DNA of 64,000 nt from CAZYFH01 sp965249175 (GTDB lineage: Bacteria > Acidobacteriota > Vicinamibacteria > Vicinamibacterales > UBA8438): contig OZ252227.1 of assembly GCA_965249175.1 (NCBI GenBank), positions 1,984,001 to 2,048,000 of the forward strand, read 5' to 3'. The translations under genes and the position numbers were made by a program. Numbering within the stretch: position 1 is the first letter of the stretch; the number at the start of each line of letters is the position of its first letter. Below the pieces are notes generated by a model that saw nothing but the letters and a program-made list of their open reading frames with translations, was not told the DNA's origin and made no database searches. This document shows positions 52,597-62,500 of this stretch, in pieces.

Positions 52597-55128
52597 ATGA
52601 TGATGCGGATGCACGGGAGGCCCGCGTTGATCGCCATGTGGATGGTGGTCGCATACGTGGTAGTCGGCGGTCTCCAGGCCGCGGGACCGCAGCAGGCGGC
52701 CCCGACATCGCACGAAGCCGACCCCTCGCGCGACCTGCTCGATCGCTACTGCGTCAGTTGCCACAACGAGCGCGTCGTCGAAGGACGGGAGGCCGCTCGG
52801 TCCCCCCTGGCAAGTCAGCTACGTGCGGTCGCTCTGACGCTCGACACGCTCGATCCATCAGACGTCAGCAGCAACCTGGAGACCTGGGAAACCGTGGTGC
52901 GCAAGCTGCGCGCCGGGATGATGCCGCCGGCCGGCCGTCCACGACCGGACGCGGCGACGCGGGACGCATTCCTCGCTCGGCTCGAAACGGACCTCGACGC
53001 CGCCTGGGCGGCACTGGCGGAGGTCCCCCGCACGGCGATCTTTCACCGACTCAACCGGGCGGAGTACGCGAACGTCATCCGCGATCTGTTTGCGCTCGAC
53101 ATCGACGTCGCCGCGCTGTTGCCGACCGACGACGCCAGCTACGGCTTCGACAACATCGCCGATGCGTTGGGCGTCTCGCCGCTGCTTTTGGAACGCTACT
53201 TGACGACGGCGCGCCGTGTGAGCCGCCTCGCGGTCGGCCGGTCGTCGATGCAGCCCTCGGAGGCGACCTATCTCGCTCCGCTGGATCTCACGCAGGACGG
53301 CCACGTGTCCGGTCTGCCGCTGGGGACGCGTGGCGGGCTCGTGGCGACGCATCAGTTCCCGCTCGATGCCGAGTACATCTTCCAGATGCGGCTGCGACGC
53401 TCGGTCATTGAGACGATTCGCGGCCTGGCCGAGCCGCATCAGCTGGAAGTCAGCATTGACGGCGAGCGCGTGCAGCTCTTCACCATCGGTGGCGAGTTTG
53501 GATGCGAAGGCATCAACATCCCGTGCGGCACCGGCAACTTGGATCGTCGCGACCGTCGTGGGGATGCGGCCGCGCGCAGCGCCGCGGCGGACGCGACGCT
53601 GGACTACGCGATGTTCGCCGACGCCGCGCTGGAGGTCCGCGTGCGGATGACGGCCGGTCCACACACCGTCGCGGTCGCGTTTCTCAAGACGACGGACGCC
53701 GTCTTCGACAGCATCCGCCGGCCGGTGGAACGGAGCTTCGTGGATCCGGTGGCGGAGGGATGGCGGCCGCCGCACCTCCGGAGCGTGACCATCAGCGGCC
53801 CCTTCGATGCCACCGGTCCCGGCGACACACCGAGTCGCGACCGCATCTTTGTCTGCCGGCCCGCGCAACCGGACGAGGAGGCCGCCTGCGCGAAGCGGAT
53901 CATCGAGACGCTCGCGCGCCGGGCGTATCGCCGCCCGGTCAGCGACACCGACCTCGAGGCGCCACTCCAGTTCTACGAGTTGGGCCGGGCCGAGGGCAGT
54001 TTCGACGACGGCATCGGCCGCGCGCTCCAGCGCCTGCTCGTGCACCCCGAGTTCCTGTTCCGCGTCGAGCGCGATCCCGTGGACAGCGTCCCGGACGCCA
54101 CGTATCCGCTCCACGACCTGGAGCTGGCGTCGCGCTTGTCGTTCTTTCTCTGGAGCAGCATCCCGGACGACGAGCTGCTTGAGCTGGCGGACGCCGGGCG
54201 GCTTACCGACCCGGGTGTCCTGGAACAGCAGGTCCAGCGGATGCTGCGCGACGATCGGTCGCGCGAGCTCGTGAGCAACTTCGGAGGGCAGTGGTTGTAT
54301 ACGCGCAACATGGCGTCCGCGCTCCCCGATCCGGTCGCGTTTCCCGACTTCAACGACAACCTGCGGCAGGCGATGCGGCGGGAGACGGAGCTGTTCTTCG
54401 AGGACGTCGTCCGCGAGGACCGGAGCGTCCTGGAGTTTCTGACCTCGCAGACGACGTTCCTCAACGAGCGGCTGGCACGGCACTACGGGATCCCGAACGT
54501 CTCCGGGAGCCACTTCAGGCGCGTGACGCTGCCGGACGGGACGCGGGGCGGTGTGCTGGGCCATGGCAGCGTGTTGACCGCAACGTCGTATGCCAATCGG
54601 ACATCGCCGGTGACGCGCGGCAAGTGGATTCTCGAGAATCTCCTGGGCGCCCCGCCGCCGCCGCCCCCGCCGGATGTGCCCGAGCTGGAGGAGACCGCAG
54701 AGGGGGGCGAGGTGCTCTCGATGCGCGAGCGGATGGAGCAGCACCGCAAGAACCCGAGCTGCGCCGTCTGCCACGCGCAAATGGACCCGCTGGGGCTGGC
54801 GCTGGAGAACTACGATGCGGTGGGCCGGTGGCGGGAGCTGAGCGAGTCGAGCCAGCCCATAGACGCAACCGGGGCGCTACCCGATGGGAGCGCCTTCGAT
54901 GGACCGGCCGGGCTCCGGGACGTCCTGGCAGGGCGTTCGGGGGAGTTTGTCACCACGATGACCGAGAAGCTGCTGACCTACGCGCTGGGTCGCGGCCTGG
55001 AGCTCGCGGACGCTCCGGTGGTGCGGCAGATCGTCCGGCGCGTCGAAACTGGCGATCACCGCTTCTCTTCGCTTATCATGGGCGTGATAGAAAGTCCGCC
55101 ATTTCGGATGAGGAGATCGTTGCCATGA
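52597..55128 (+). CDS. DUF1592-type multidomain cytochrome-like protein, copy 2
   Basis: About 843 residues with the same domain order as copy 1: CVSCH (52-56), DUF1587 (RLNRAEYANVIRDLFAL), DUF1595 (LARRAYRRPVSDTDLE), DUF1592 (ELASRLSFFLWSSIPDDELL, NERLARHYGIPNVSG), DUF1588 with CAVCHAQMDPLGLALENYD (722-726) and DUF1585 (MTEKLLTYALGRGLELADA). It has an insertion after the first CxxCH and a second Cys pair (CEGINIPCG) absent in copy 1. The start is uncertain: tandem ATGs at 52597/52600/52603 follow a GAGGG, while GTG 52534 adds 21 residues. It overlaps the DUF1552 gene by 4 bases. Confidence 0.9.
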   Translation: MMMRMHGRPALIAMWMVVAYVVVGGLQAAGPQQAAPTSHEADPSRDLLDRYCVSCHNERVVEGREAARSPLASQLRAVALTLDTLDPSDVSSNLETWETVVRKLRAGMMPPAGRPRPDAATRDAFLARLETDLDAAWAALAEVPRTAIFHRLNRAEYANVIRDLFALDIDVAALLPTDDASYGFDNIADALGVSPLLLERYLTTARRVSRLAVGRSSMQPSEATYLAPLDLTQDGHVSGLPLGTRGGLVATHQFPLDAEYIFQMRLRRSVIETIRGLAEPHQLEVSIDGERVQLFTIGGEFGCEGINIPCGTGNLDRRDRRGDAAARSAAADATLDYAMFADAALEVRVRMTAGPHTVAVAFLKTTDAVFDSIRRPVERSFVDPVAEGWRPPHLRSVTISGPFDATGPGDTPSRDRIFVCRPAQPDEEAACAKRIIETLARRAYRRPVSDTDLEAPLQFYELGRAEGSFDDGIGRALQRLLVHPEFLFRVERDPVDSVPDATYPLHDLELASRLSFFLWSSIPDDELLELADAGRLTDPGVLEQQVQRMLRDDRSRELVSNFGGQWLYTRNMASALPDPVAFPDFNDNLRQAMRRETELFFEDVVREDRSVLEFLTSQTTFLNERLARHYGIPNVSGSHFRRVTLPDGTRGGVLGHGSVLTATSYANRTSPVTRGKWILENLLGAPPPPPPPDVPELEETAEGGEVLSMRERMEQHRKNPSCAVCHAQMDPLGLALENYDAVGRWRELSESSQPIDATGALPDGSAFDGPAGLRDVLAGRSGEFVTTMTEKLLTYALGRGLELADAPVVRQIVRRVETGDHRFSSLIMGVIESPPFRMRRSLP

Positions 55129-56465
55129 TCATCACGAAAATGTCGCTGCCGCGCCGGACGTTTCTGCGGGGTGTGGGCGCAGCGGTGGCGCTGCCGCTGC
55201 TGGATGCCATGGTGCCGGCCCTGTCTGCGATGGCCCGGACGCCAGCCAACCCGGTTCGGCGGCTCGCCTGCATCTACATCCCCAACGGGGCGTACCACGC
55301 ACAGTGGAATCCCAAGGGGACCGGGGCGGATTTCACCTTCTCGAAGACACTCCAGCCGCTCGAGCCGTTCCGCGATCGGGTGGTCGTCGTCACCAACCTG
55401 GCCCACCGGAACCTGGAGTCGCAGGGAGACGGGAGCGGCGATCATTCGCGGTCAAGCGCGGGCTGGTTGAGCGGCGTGCACGCCAAGCGGACGGAGGGTC
55501 CGGACGTCGAGGTGGGCACCACGGCGGATCAGATTGCCGCGCGCGAGATCGGACAGGACACGCCGCTCGCGTCGCTGGAGATCGGCCTCGACAAGAGCGA
55601 CATCCTGGGGCACTGCGACGTCGGCTACAGCTGCGCCTACATGAACAACATCTCGTGGCGCAGCCCGACGACACCGAACCCGACGGAGCGCAATCCACGC
55701 GCCGTCTTCGAGCGCCTGTTCGGTGACGGCGACAGCGCTGCCGAGCGGTTGACGGAGATGCGCATGGACCGCAGCCTGCTCGACTCGGTCACCGCTGACG
55801 TGGGGCAGTTGCAGAAGGAGCTCGGCGCGAGCGACCGCCGGCGCGTCGACGAGTATCTGGAGGCGATTCGCGAGACGGAGCGGCGCATCCAGAAGACCGA
55901 GGAGTACAACAGCACGCAGGAGTTCGCCGTCCCGGAGCGGCCCATCGGCATCCCCGAGGACTTCGGTCCCCATGCGAAGCTGATGATCGATCTGCAGGTA
56001 CTGGCCTATCAGGCCGACCTGACCCGCGTGACCACGTTCGCCTTCGGGCACGAGGCGAGCTATCGCACCTTCCCGGAGATCGGGGTGAGCGACCCACACC
56101 ACTCGTTGTCGCACCACGGGCACAACGACGAGAAGCTCGTCGATCTCGCCAAGGTCAACCGCTATCACGTGGAGACGCTGGCCTACTACCTGGGCAAGCT
56201 GCAGTCTTCACCGGAGGGCGACGGGAACCTGCTGGACCACTCGCTGCTCCTCTATGGCAGCGGCATGAGCGACGGCAACCTGCACAACCATTCGCCGCTC
56301 CCGATCGTGGTGGCTGGTGGGGCCGCGGGGCGGTGCAAGGGCGGCCGGCACTTGAGTTGCCCGGCGGAAACGCCCATGAGCAACCTGCTGTTGAGCATGC
56401 TCGACATGGTGGGTGTGCGGACCGACCGTCTGGGTGACAGCACCGGACGGCTGACCGACCTGTAA
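55125..56465 (+). CDS. Tat-exported DUF1552 protein, copy 2
   Basis: A 446-residue protein with a twin-arginine signal (LPRRTFLRGVGAAVALPLLD). It shows the family body CIYIPNGAYHAQWNPKG, FTFSKTLQPLEPFRDRVVVV, GDHSRSSAGWLSGVHAKRTE, LASLEIGLDKSDILGHCDVG, YSCAYMNNISWRSP, RETERRIQKTEEY and SDPHHSLSHHGHNDEKLVDL. ATG 55125 overlaps the DUF1592 copy 2 stop, repeating the coupled arrangement of copy 1. The internal frame upstream of 55125 is antisense-like noise over the DUF1592 gene and was not used. An NHL gene follows 7 bases later. Confidence 0.92.
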   Translation: MIITKMSLPRRTFLRGVGAAVALPLLDAMVPALSAMARTPANPVRRLACIYIPNGAYHAQWNPKGTGADFTFSKTLQPLEPFRDRVVVVTNLAHRNLESQGDGSGDHSRSSAGWLSGVHAKRTEGPDVEVGTTADQIAAREIGQDTPLASLEIGLDKSDILGHCDVGYSCAYMNNISWRSPTTPNPTERNPRAVFERLFGDGDSAAERLTEMRMDRSLLDSVTADVGQLQKELGASDRRRVDEYLEAIRETERRIQKTEEYNSTQEFAVPERPIGIPEDFGPHAKLMIDLQVLAYQADLTRVTTFAFGHEASYRTFPEIGVSDPHHSLSHHGHNDEKLVDLAKVNRYHVETLAYYLGKLQSSPEGDGNLLDHSLLLYGSGMSDGNLHNHSPLPIVVAGGAAGRCKGGRHLSCPAETPMSNLLLSMLDMVGVRTDRLGDSTGRLTDL

Positions 56466-56472
56466 TCGCACC

Positions 56473-57735
56473 ATGTCTCGCGGAGTCCGCTCCGCCTGCG
56501 CGGCCGCCGTGCTGCTGCTGTGCTGGAGTTCGGCCGCCTACGCCCAGCTCGATACGCCGTGGCTGGTCAATCGCTGGGGCACCTGCTGCACCGGGGACGG
56601 CCGGTTCTTCAATCCCCGGGGCGTGGCGGTGGACCTCGACGGCAACCTCTACGTCGCCGACACCTTCAACTACCGCATCCAGAAGTTCGACCGCACCGGC
56701 GCCTTTCTGACCAAGTGGGGCGTGAACGGCACGACCGGGGACGGCGAGTTCTCATACCCGTCGGGTGTGGCGGTCGACGCCGCCGGTCACGTCTACGTCG
56801 CTGACACCTTCAACGATCGCATCCAGAAGTTCGACAGCGCCGGCGTCTTTCTGACGATGTGGGGCGCGAGCGGCAACGGGGAGTCCGAGTTCCAGCGCCC
56901 GCAAGGCGTCGCGGTCGATGCCGCGGGAAACGTCTACGTGGCCGATACGTTCAACGACCGCATTCAGAAGTTCACGGGCGAGGGCGTCCTCCTGACGAGC
57001 TGGGGGGGCAGCGGCACGACGGAAGGGGAATTCCGGAGTCCGCACGGTGTGGCGGCGGATGCCGGAGGCCACGTCTACGTGGCCGACCAGAACGACCGCA
57101 TCCAGAAGTTCACGGCCGACGGCGCGTTCGTGATCTCCTGGGGCACGACCGGCACGGGCCACGGTCAGTTCCAGAGCCCACAAGGTGTGACCACGGACGC
57201 CGCCGGCAACGTCTACGTCGCCGATACGTTCAACGATCGTGTCCAAAAGTTCGACAGCTCAGGAGTGTTTCTGACGACGTGGGGCATCACCGGAACCAGC
57301 AGCGCCCAGTTCCTCAGCCCGCAGGGCCTGGCCGTTGACGCGGACGGCAACCTCTACGTGGCCGACCAGAAGAGCAACAACCGCATCCAGAAGTTCACGC
57401 CGTCGTTGGAGGGACTCGTCGCGGAGTTGCTGCGAAGCGTGGCCAGCGTCGATTGGGGGACTGGCATCGACGCGGCCTTGGAAGCCGGTCGGGCGGCCGC
57501 GGCCGACGACCAAGGCGAAGCAACGTCTCAAGCCGCCGACGAGGCGTCCCAGCCCGTCGCGGAGGGGCCTCGGGCGGACAACGCCGAAGCCATCGACAAG
57601 CTCACCGCGTTCATCGAAGCGGTCGAGGCGCAGCGGGGGCTTCGGTTGGCCGATGTTCAGGCCGATTTTCTGATCGCGGCGGCGCGGATGATGATTGGAT
57701 CACTGGGAGGCGAGGTCTCGGACGACGACTCCTGA
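56473..57735 (+). CDS. secreted NHL-repeat protein with acidic C-terminal tail
   Basis: A 420-residue exported protein (signal ends AAYAQ). Six regular NHL repeats of ~47 residues follow (GVAVDLDGNLYVADTFNYRI, GVAVDAAGHVYVADTFNDRI, GVTTDAAGNVYVADTFNDRV and so on, each ending IQKF or VQKF). They are so similar that they appear as 141-base DNA repeats. Residues ~340-420 form a helical, Ala/Glu-rich tail ending DDDS. The last 18 codons recur, diverged, at 59449-59502. The stop region is overlapped on the opposite strand by the DUF4173 gene. Confidence 0.88.
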   Translation: MSRGVRSACAAAVLLLCWSSAAYAQLDTPWLVNRWGTCCTGDGRFFNPRGVAVDLDGNLYVADTFNYRIQKFDRTGAFLTKWGVNGTTGDGEFSYPSGVAVDAAGHVYVADTFNDRIQKFDSAGVFLTMWGASGNGESEFQRPQGVAVDAAGNVYVADTFNDRIQKFTGEGVLLTSWGGSGTTEGEFRSPHGVAADAGGHVYVADQNDRIQKFTADGAFVISWGTTGTGHGQFQSPQGVTTDAAGNVYVADTFNDRVQKFDSSGVFLTTWGITGTSSAQFLSPQGLAVDADGNLYVADQKSNNRIQKFTPSLEGLVAELLRSVASVDWGTGIDAALEAGRAAAADDQGEATSQAADEASQPVAEGPRADNAEAIDKLTAFIEAVEAQRGLRLADVQADFLIAAARMMIGSLGGEVSDDDS

Positions 57736-59260
57736 TGGCGCTCCGCGCGTCGCGCGACGCTTCGTCGTTGGTTGAGGGTGGGCCAACCCCGCCGCACCGA
57801 GCAGCGCGGGTCGCCGTCAGCCGAGCCACCTGTTCCCGTGCCCGCGCCCGCGCGATGTTCCAGCTTCTCCAGTTCCCGCGCTCGTCGGACCCCTCGCCCG
57901 GTGACCACGCCTCGAGCATGGCGCAGGCCGTCTCGTCGGGAAGGTCAGGGAGCACCGCAACCAGGGAGGGGACTCCGTCAGCACTGAGCTCGGCCAGGTA
58001 GCCCACATCGAGCGCGATCCCGTCCCGCGTCCGGGCGACGTTCGTGCGCACGACCATCGCGTCGACGTTGATCGCGTTCAGCGTGCCGATGACCGCGAGC
58101 GCCCCGACCACGGCCCCGAACGCAAAGCGATCCGTCCGTCCGCGTAGCGCCGTCGCCGCAAACCATGCGATGGTCACGCCGGTCCACAGGAGGACCCCCG
58201 TCGCGTACACGCGACTCTGCGTGAGCCCGTACGCGTCCAGGTAGAGGAGCATCCGGTGGATCGCCGATCCCATGATGAGGCCCACGAGCAGCAGGAGACC
58301 GCCGGACAACAGCGTCACGGTTTTCCGGGCCGTGGCATTGCGAGTGGCCGTCACGCCGTCAGCCAGCAGAAGCACCGGAAGCACCAGGACCGCCACCGCG
58401 ACCAACTCGAAGAACCCCCGCCGCGCGTAGTCAGCGTAGCCGAGATCCGCAGCCTCCCGGATCAAGGTATGCCCCCCGAAGACGTATTCGGCCTGCGTGA
58501 CGACGAAGACCGAGAAGAGCAGCGCCAGCCCACCCAGGGGGATCGCTAGCTCCACGGTGCCCAGGGCGGGCCGGTGCGCCGGTGGCCACGGCATGGCGAG
58601 CTCCCGCCCGCGCACGAGCACGGCGATCAGATACCCCGCCGAGATCCAGCCCACGAAGCCAGCTCTCGCGACGTGGGTGAGGAGCTTCTCGAAGTCCAGG
58701 TCGAACACCGCGCGCACCACGCGCTCGAAGCCGGCATCCGCGGCGACCAGGAGCGCCCCGAACCCGAGGAGGAGTGGCGCGGCCAGGAGGATCCCCACCG
58801 CCACCGTGGCGGCGCGGTGCCGGTGCCACTGGTTCAACGCCGCGTCCCACGGTACCGCGCGTGATGCGAAGGACAGGGGACCGGTGGCGGTTCGAACGGC
58901 CGTCGTCGCCCCCGTCCCGATGTAGTCCGACGGCGTGCCCCGGGACAGCCGCACGCCCCCCATGCGCACGATTGGGAGAGCGAGCGTCGCTGCCGTGGCG
59001 AGGACATTCCAGGCCGAGAGCAGGGGGGCGTCTCGCCACACGACCCCGAACGCGAAGAGGGGAGACAAGAGGAAGAGCAGCCGAACGGAGAACGGGGTGG
59101 TATCGCGCTCCCAACGCATCAGTGCCACGGCGACGATCACCAGCGCTGCGATGCCCAGGAAGAAGTTGAGTCCCAGCTCGTCCGCCCGGAGGAGCCAATC
59201 CCCGAGCACTCCCAGCAGGAGCGCCGACCCCAGCACCCTACCGACCAACCGTATCGTCAT
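57611..59260 (-). CDS. DUF4173 domain multi-spanning membrane protein
   Basis: A 549-residue protein with about ten hydrophobic helices. The DUF4173 signature DLGYADYARRGFFELVAVAV is present, along with SAIHRMLLYLDAYGLTQSRV and a late soluble domain (GYLAELSADGVPSLVAVLPD). Function unknown. ATG 59260 follows GGGGG and is preceded by two palindromic sites at 59293-59338. The last ~40 residues (from about TNDEASRDARS) are Arg/Pro/Ser-rich and are read antisense to the NHL gene's end; the natural stop has probably been lost or misplaced, making the tail spurious. Confidence 0.82.
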   Translation of the reverse strand: MTIRLVGRVLGSALLLGVLGDWLLRADELGLNFFLGIAALVIVAVALMRWERDTTPFSVRLLFLLSPLFAFGVVWRDAPLLSAWNVLATAATLALPIVRMGGVRLSRGTPSDYIGTGATTAVRTATGPLSFASRAVPWDAALNQWHRHRAATVAVGILLAAPLLLGFGALLVAADAGFERVVRAVFDLDFEKLLTHVARAGFVGWISAGYLIAVLVRGRELAMPWPPAHRPALGTVELAIPLGGLALLFSVFVVTQAEYVFGGHTLIREAADLGYADYARRGFFELVAVAVLVLPVLLLADGVTATRNATARKTVTLLSGGLLLLVGLIMGSAIHRMLLYLDAYGLTQSRVYATGVLLWTGVTIAWFAATALRGRTDRFAFGAVVGALAVIGTLNAINVDAMVVRTNVARTRDGIALDVGYLAELSADGVPSLVAVLPDLPDETACAMLEAWSPGEGSDERGNWRSWNIARARAREQVARLTATRAARCGGVGPPSTNDEASRDARSAIRSRRPRPRLPVIQSSSAPPRSENRPEHRPTEAPAAPRPLR

Positions 59261-59292
59261 GCGACCCCCGTGTCCGACCTCGGGAAGGTCTA

Positions 59293-59338
59293 TGCTTTGC
59301 ACAGCAAAGTTAAGGTGGAAACTTTACAATGCAAAGTT
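59293..59338 (-). promoter_or_regulatory. two 19-bp palindromic operator-like sites upstream of DUF4173
   Basis: On the minus strand the sites read AACTTTGCTGTGCAAAGCA (59293-59311) and AACTTTGCATTGTAAAGTT (59320-59338). Both fit AACTTTGC-N3-GCAAAGTT and their centres are 27 bases apart. They lie 34-78 bases upstream of ATG 59260, in the only AT-richer patch of the region, and probably bind a dimeric repressor or activator cooperatively. No regulator gene is adjacent. Confidence 0.6.
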
Positions 59339-59386
59339 AGTTACGTCAACGCGACCCCGATTCTTCCTGCCGTGGTTGTGGTTGGC

Positions 59387-59446
59387 TTAGCGCGCGCCCT
59401 GGTCAGTGTTCCGTTCCGGCGCGTCGGGTCCCATCAGCTCGCGCAG
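59387..59446 (-). pseudogene. isolated C-terminal tail of an ankyrin paralog
   Basis: The 19 codons before TAA encode LRELMGPDAPERNTDQGAR, identical to the C-terminus of the partial ankyrin gene at 62937. DNA identity is 46 of 50 over 59391-59440. Upstream of this there is no ankyrin reading frame, so it is a remnant. Any upstream extension of the frame is unrelated. Confidence 0.8.
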
Positions 59447-59448
59447 CC

Positions 59449-59502
59449 GCGCGGATGATGATCGTCTCGGTGGGCGGCGAGGAAGAGGACGACGAGTCCT
59501 GA
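59449..59502 (+). pseudogene. isolated C-terminal tail of the NHL paralog
   Basis: The 17 codons before TGA encode ARMMIVSVGGEEEDDES, close to ARMMIGSLGGEVSDDDS at the end of the NHL gene (57682-57735). Only 2 bases separate it from the ankyrin tail, which points the other way. It is a truncated remnant. Confidence 0.75.
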
Positions 59503-59531
59503 TGCGGAGGCCAGCTCGCTTCAGGTTGATG

Positions 59532-62500
59532 TCACGCCGTCGGCGCCGCTGGTAGGGATCTAGGGTCACCGCGTCCAAGGATCTGACTGGTCGCACGCTT
59601 GACGTCCTCGAGCACCATATACGCCGTCGGGACCAGGATGAGCGTGATCAAGGTCGCGAAGATCACTCCGAAGGCGAGCGACACCGCCATCGGCACGAGG
59701 AAAGCGGCATCGAAGCTCCGGTCGGTCATCAGCGGCGCCAGGCCGAAGAAGGTGGTGAGAGACGTCAACAGTATCGGCCGAAACCGGTTGACGCCGGCCT
59801 CGCTGACGGCGACCTCCAGATCGCCGTACTGGCTGCGCTTGCGGTTAATGAAGTCGACCATGATCAAGCTGTCGTTGACGACGACGCCCGAGAGCGCAAC
59901 CAACCCGAACATCGACATCATCGTCACGTCGAGGCCCATAAAGAGATGCCCCCAGATGGCGCCGACAAGGCCGAACGGGATGGCGCTCATGATGATGAGC
60001 GGCTGCACGTAGGACTTCAGCGGCACGGCAAGCAACGCGAAAATCATGAGCATCGCGAGCACGAACCCCTGCTGGAGCCCGCCAATGGACTCCTGCTGCT
60101 CGGCCATCATCCCCTCGAACGTGTAGAACACCCCGGGGTAGTCCGCCAGCACGTCCGGCAGGATCCGAGTCTCGAGGTCGGCGATGACGTCACCGGCCGA
60201 CGTCACCGACGGGTCGACCGAGGCCGTCACGTTGACCGCCCTGTTCCGGTCTACCCGCCGGATCGAGGCGAAGCCGCGACCCGGTTCGACCACAGCCACC
60301 TGCGAGAATGGCACCTCGCCGCCGTCGGGCGTCCGGATGCGCATGTTCTCGAGGTCGCCGACCGACCGCCGGTCGTCGCGCGGGTAGCGGACCATGACGC
60401 GAATGTCGTCGCGCCCCCGCTGGATGCGTTGCGCCTCCTCCCCGTAAAACGCCTGACGGACCTGCCGGCCGAGATCCTGCAACGTCAGGCCGAGCGTCTC
60501 GGCCGCCGGTGTGATGCCCAGCTTCATCTCCTCTTTGCCGGCGCGGAACGAGTCGGTGACTTCGTAGATGCCGGTGTATTGCGCCAGCCGTCGCTTGATG
60601 TCATCGGCCGCGGCACGCAGCGTGGCAAGATCGCGGCCGGCCAGCTGGACGTCTACGTCGTCGCCCGGGCTCATAACCGACATGTTGAAGTCGATCTCGA
60701 CCGCCTCCGGGATTGCCCCGGTGGCCTCTCGCCACATGCCGCCGAGCTCTTCGCTGCTGTAGGACCGCGTCTCCGATGGGGCGAGCTCGATGGTCACCTC
60801 GCCGACATTGGCGGCCGCGGTGGAGCCCGTCGGGCGCGACGGTCCGCCTCCCCGCGTGGCCATTGGCTGATCACCGACCGCCGCCGCCACATGGCGGAAG
60901 TAGTCCTGGCCCGTGTCGTCGAGTAGCGCCTGGCGGAGGCGGGCGGCGCTTGCCTCGAGCTTCTCCACCGCCTGCGAAGTGGCGTCTACGGGTGTGCCCT
61001 GCGGCATCGTGACCGACGCCGACATGAAGTCGGCCTCGATCGACGGGAAGAACTGGAAGTTCGGGCGTCCGGAGAGCACCATGCCGAGCGTCACGATCAT
61101 CGCGGCGACGCCGATCGACGCGGTGAGATAACGCCACCGGAGCGCAGACGTGAGAGCCGGGCGATACGCGCGCTGGACGAAGTGCTTCAGGCCATTGGCG
61201 AAGAGCTGCTGAAATCGGCGCCACGGGCCGCGTTCGCGTCGCTTCGGCATGTGCGAGAGGTGGGCCGGCAGGATGTTGAGCGACTCGACGAGGGAGAACA
61301 GCAGGCACGGAATCACGACGAGGGGAATGACGCGGAAGATCTTGCCCATCATGCCCGGCACGAACATCAACGGCATGAAGGCCGCGACGGTGGTCAGCAC
61401 GGCGAAAACGACCGGCTTCGCGATTTCCTGCCCGCCCTCGATGGAACCGCGCAACCCGCCCCCGTGCTCCTCCTGATGGCGATAGATGTTCTCGCCCACG
61501 ATGATCGCGTCGTCCACCACGATGCCGAGCACCAGGACGAAGGCGAAGAGCGACAGCACGTTGACCGAGACATCGAGCCCCGGCATCAACGCGATGGCGC
61601 CGAGAAACGAAATCGGGATGCCGAGACTGACCCAGGCCGCGAGGCGCACCTCCAGGAAGAGGGCGAGCACGACGAACACGAGGGCAAACCCCGTGACGCC
61701 GTTGCGAAGCATCAGCACTAGCTGGGCATTCAACCCTTCCGCCTCGTCCTGCCAGACAGTCAGTGTCACGCCGTCGGGCAGACGGGCCTGCGCGCGCGCG
61801 ATGTAGTCGTGGACGACAGCGGCAATCTCGATCGCGCTCTGGTCGCCGGTGCGGAAGACCGAGACCATCATCGCCGGCTCGACGTCGAACCGTGCGTACT
61901 GGTCCGTTTCCGCGAAGCCGTCGACGACAGTCGCCACGTCCCCCAGCTGCAGGCGGCTGCCGTCGGGGCGCGTCCACACGACCAACTGCTCGTACTCCTC
62001 GCCCCGATAGGCCTGTCCGATCGTTCGCAGCAAGATCTCGCCGCGCTCCGTTCGCACCGAGCCGCCCGGGAGGTCGAGTGACGTGCGGCGCACTGCGTCG
62101 GCGACCTGGTCGAACGTCAGGCCATGCCGCCGGAGTGCCACTTCGGACACCTCGATGGAGATCTCATAGGGCGGGGCGCTGACGACGTCGACCTGCGTGA
62201 TCTCGGGGATCGCCGTCAGCTCGTCACGGACCCGTTCCGTCAAGGCTTTCAGCGTGAACGGGTCGACGGACCCGGAGACCGCGATGTCGACGACCTGCTG
62301 GCGGTTCGTCAGCTCTCGAATGATCGGTTTCTCCGTTTCGACCGGGAACGTCGTGATCGCATCGACATTGCTTTTGACCTCGTCGACCACCTTGCGGGGG
62401 TCGGCGCCAAGCTCGAGCTCGACCATGACCACGCCCATACCTTCGGCCGCGGTCGACTGGATTTGCTTGATGCCGTCGATGCCCTGGATCGCCTCCTCTA

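Noticed and set aside
52858..54780. 640-codon minus-strand frame antisense to DUF1592 copy 2
   Set aside because: No recognisable motif; the plus strand has complete DUF1587-1585 domains.
54291..55124. Upstream extension of DUF1552 copy 2 inside DUF1592 copy 2
   Set aside because: Out-of-frame overlap with a conserved gene; the real start is ATG 55125 at the twin-arginine signal.
56640..57400. Regular ~141-base repeats that could suggest a repeat array
   Set aside because: They encode successive NHL blades in frame, with no constant repeat and unique spacer pattern, so not CRISPR or satellite DNA.
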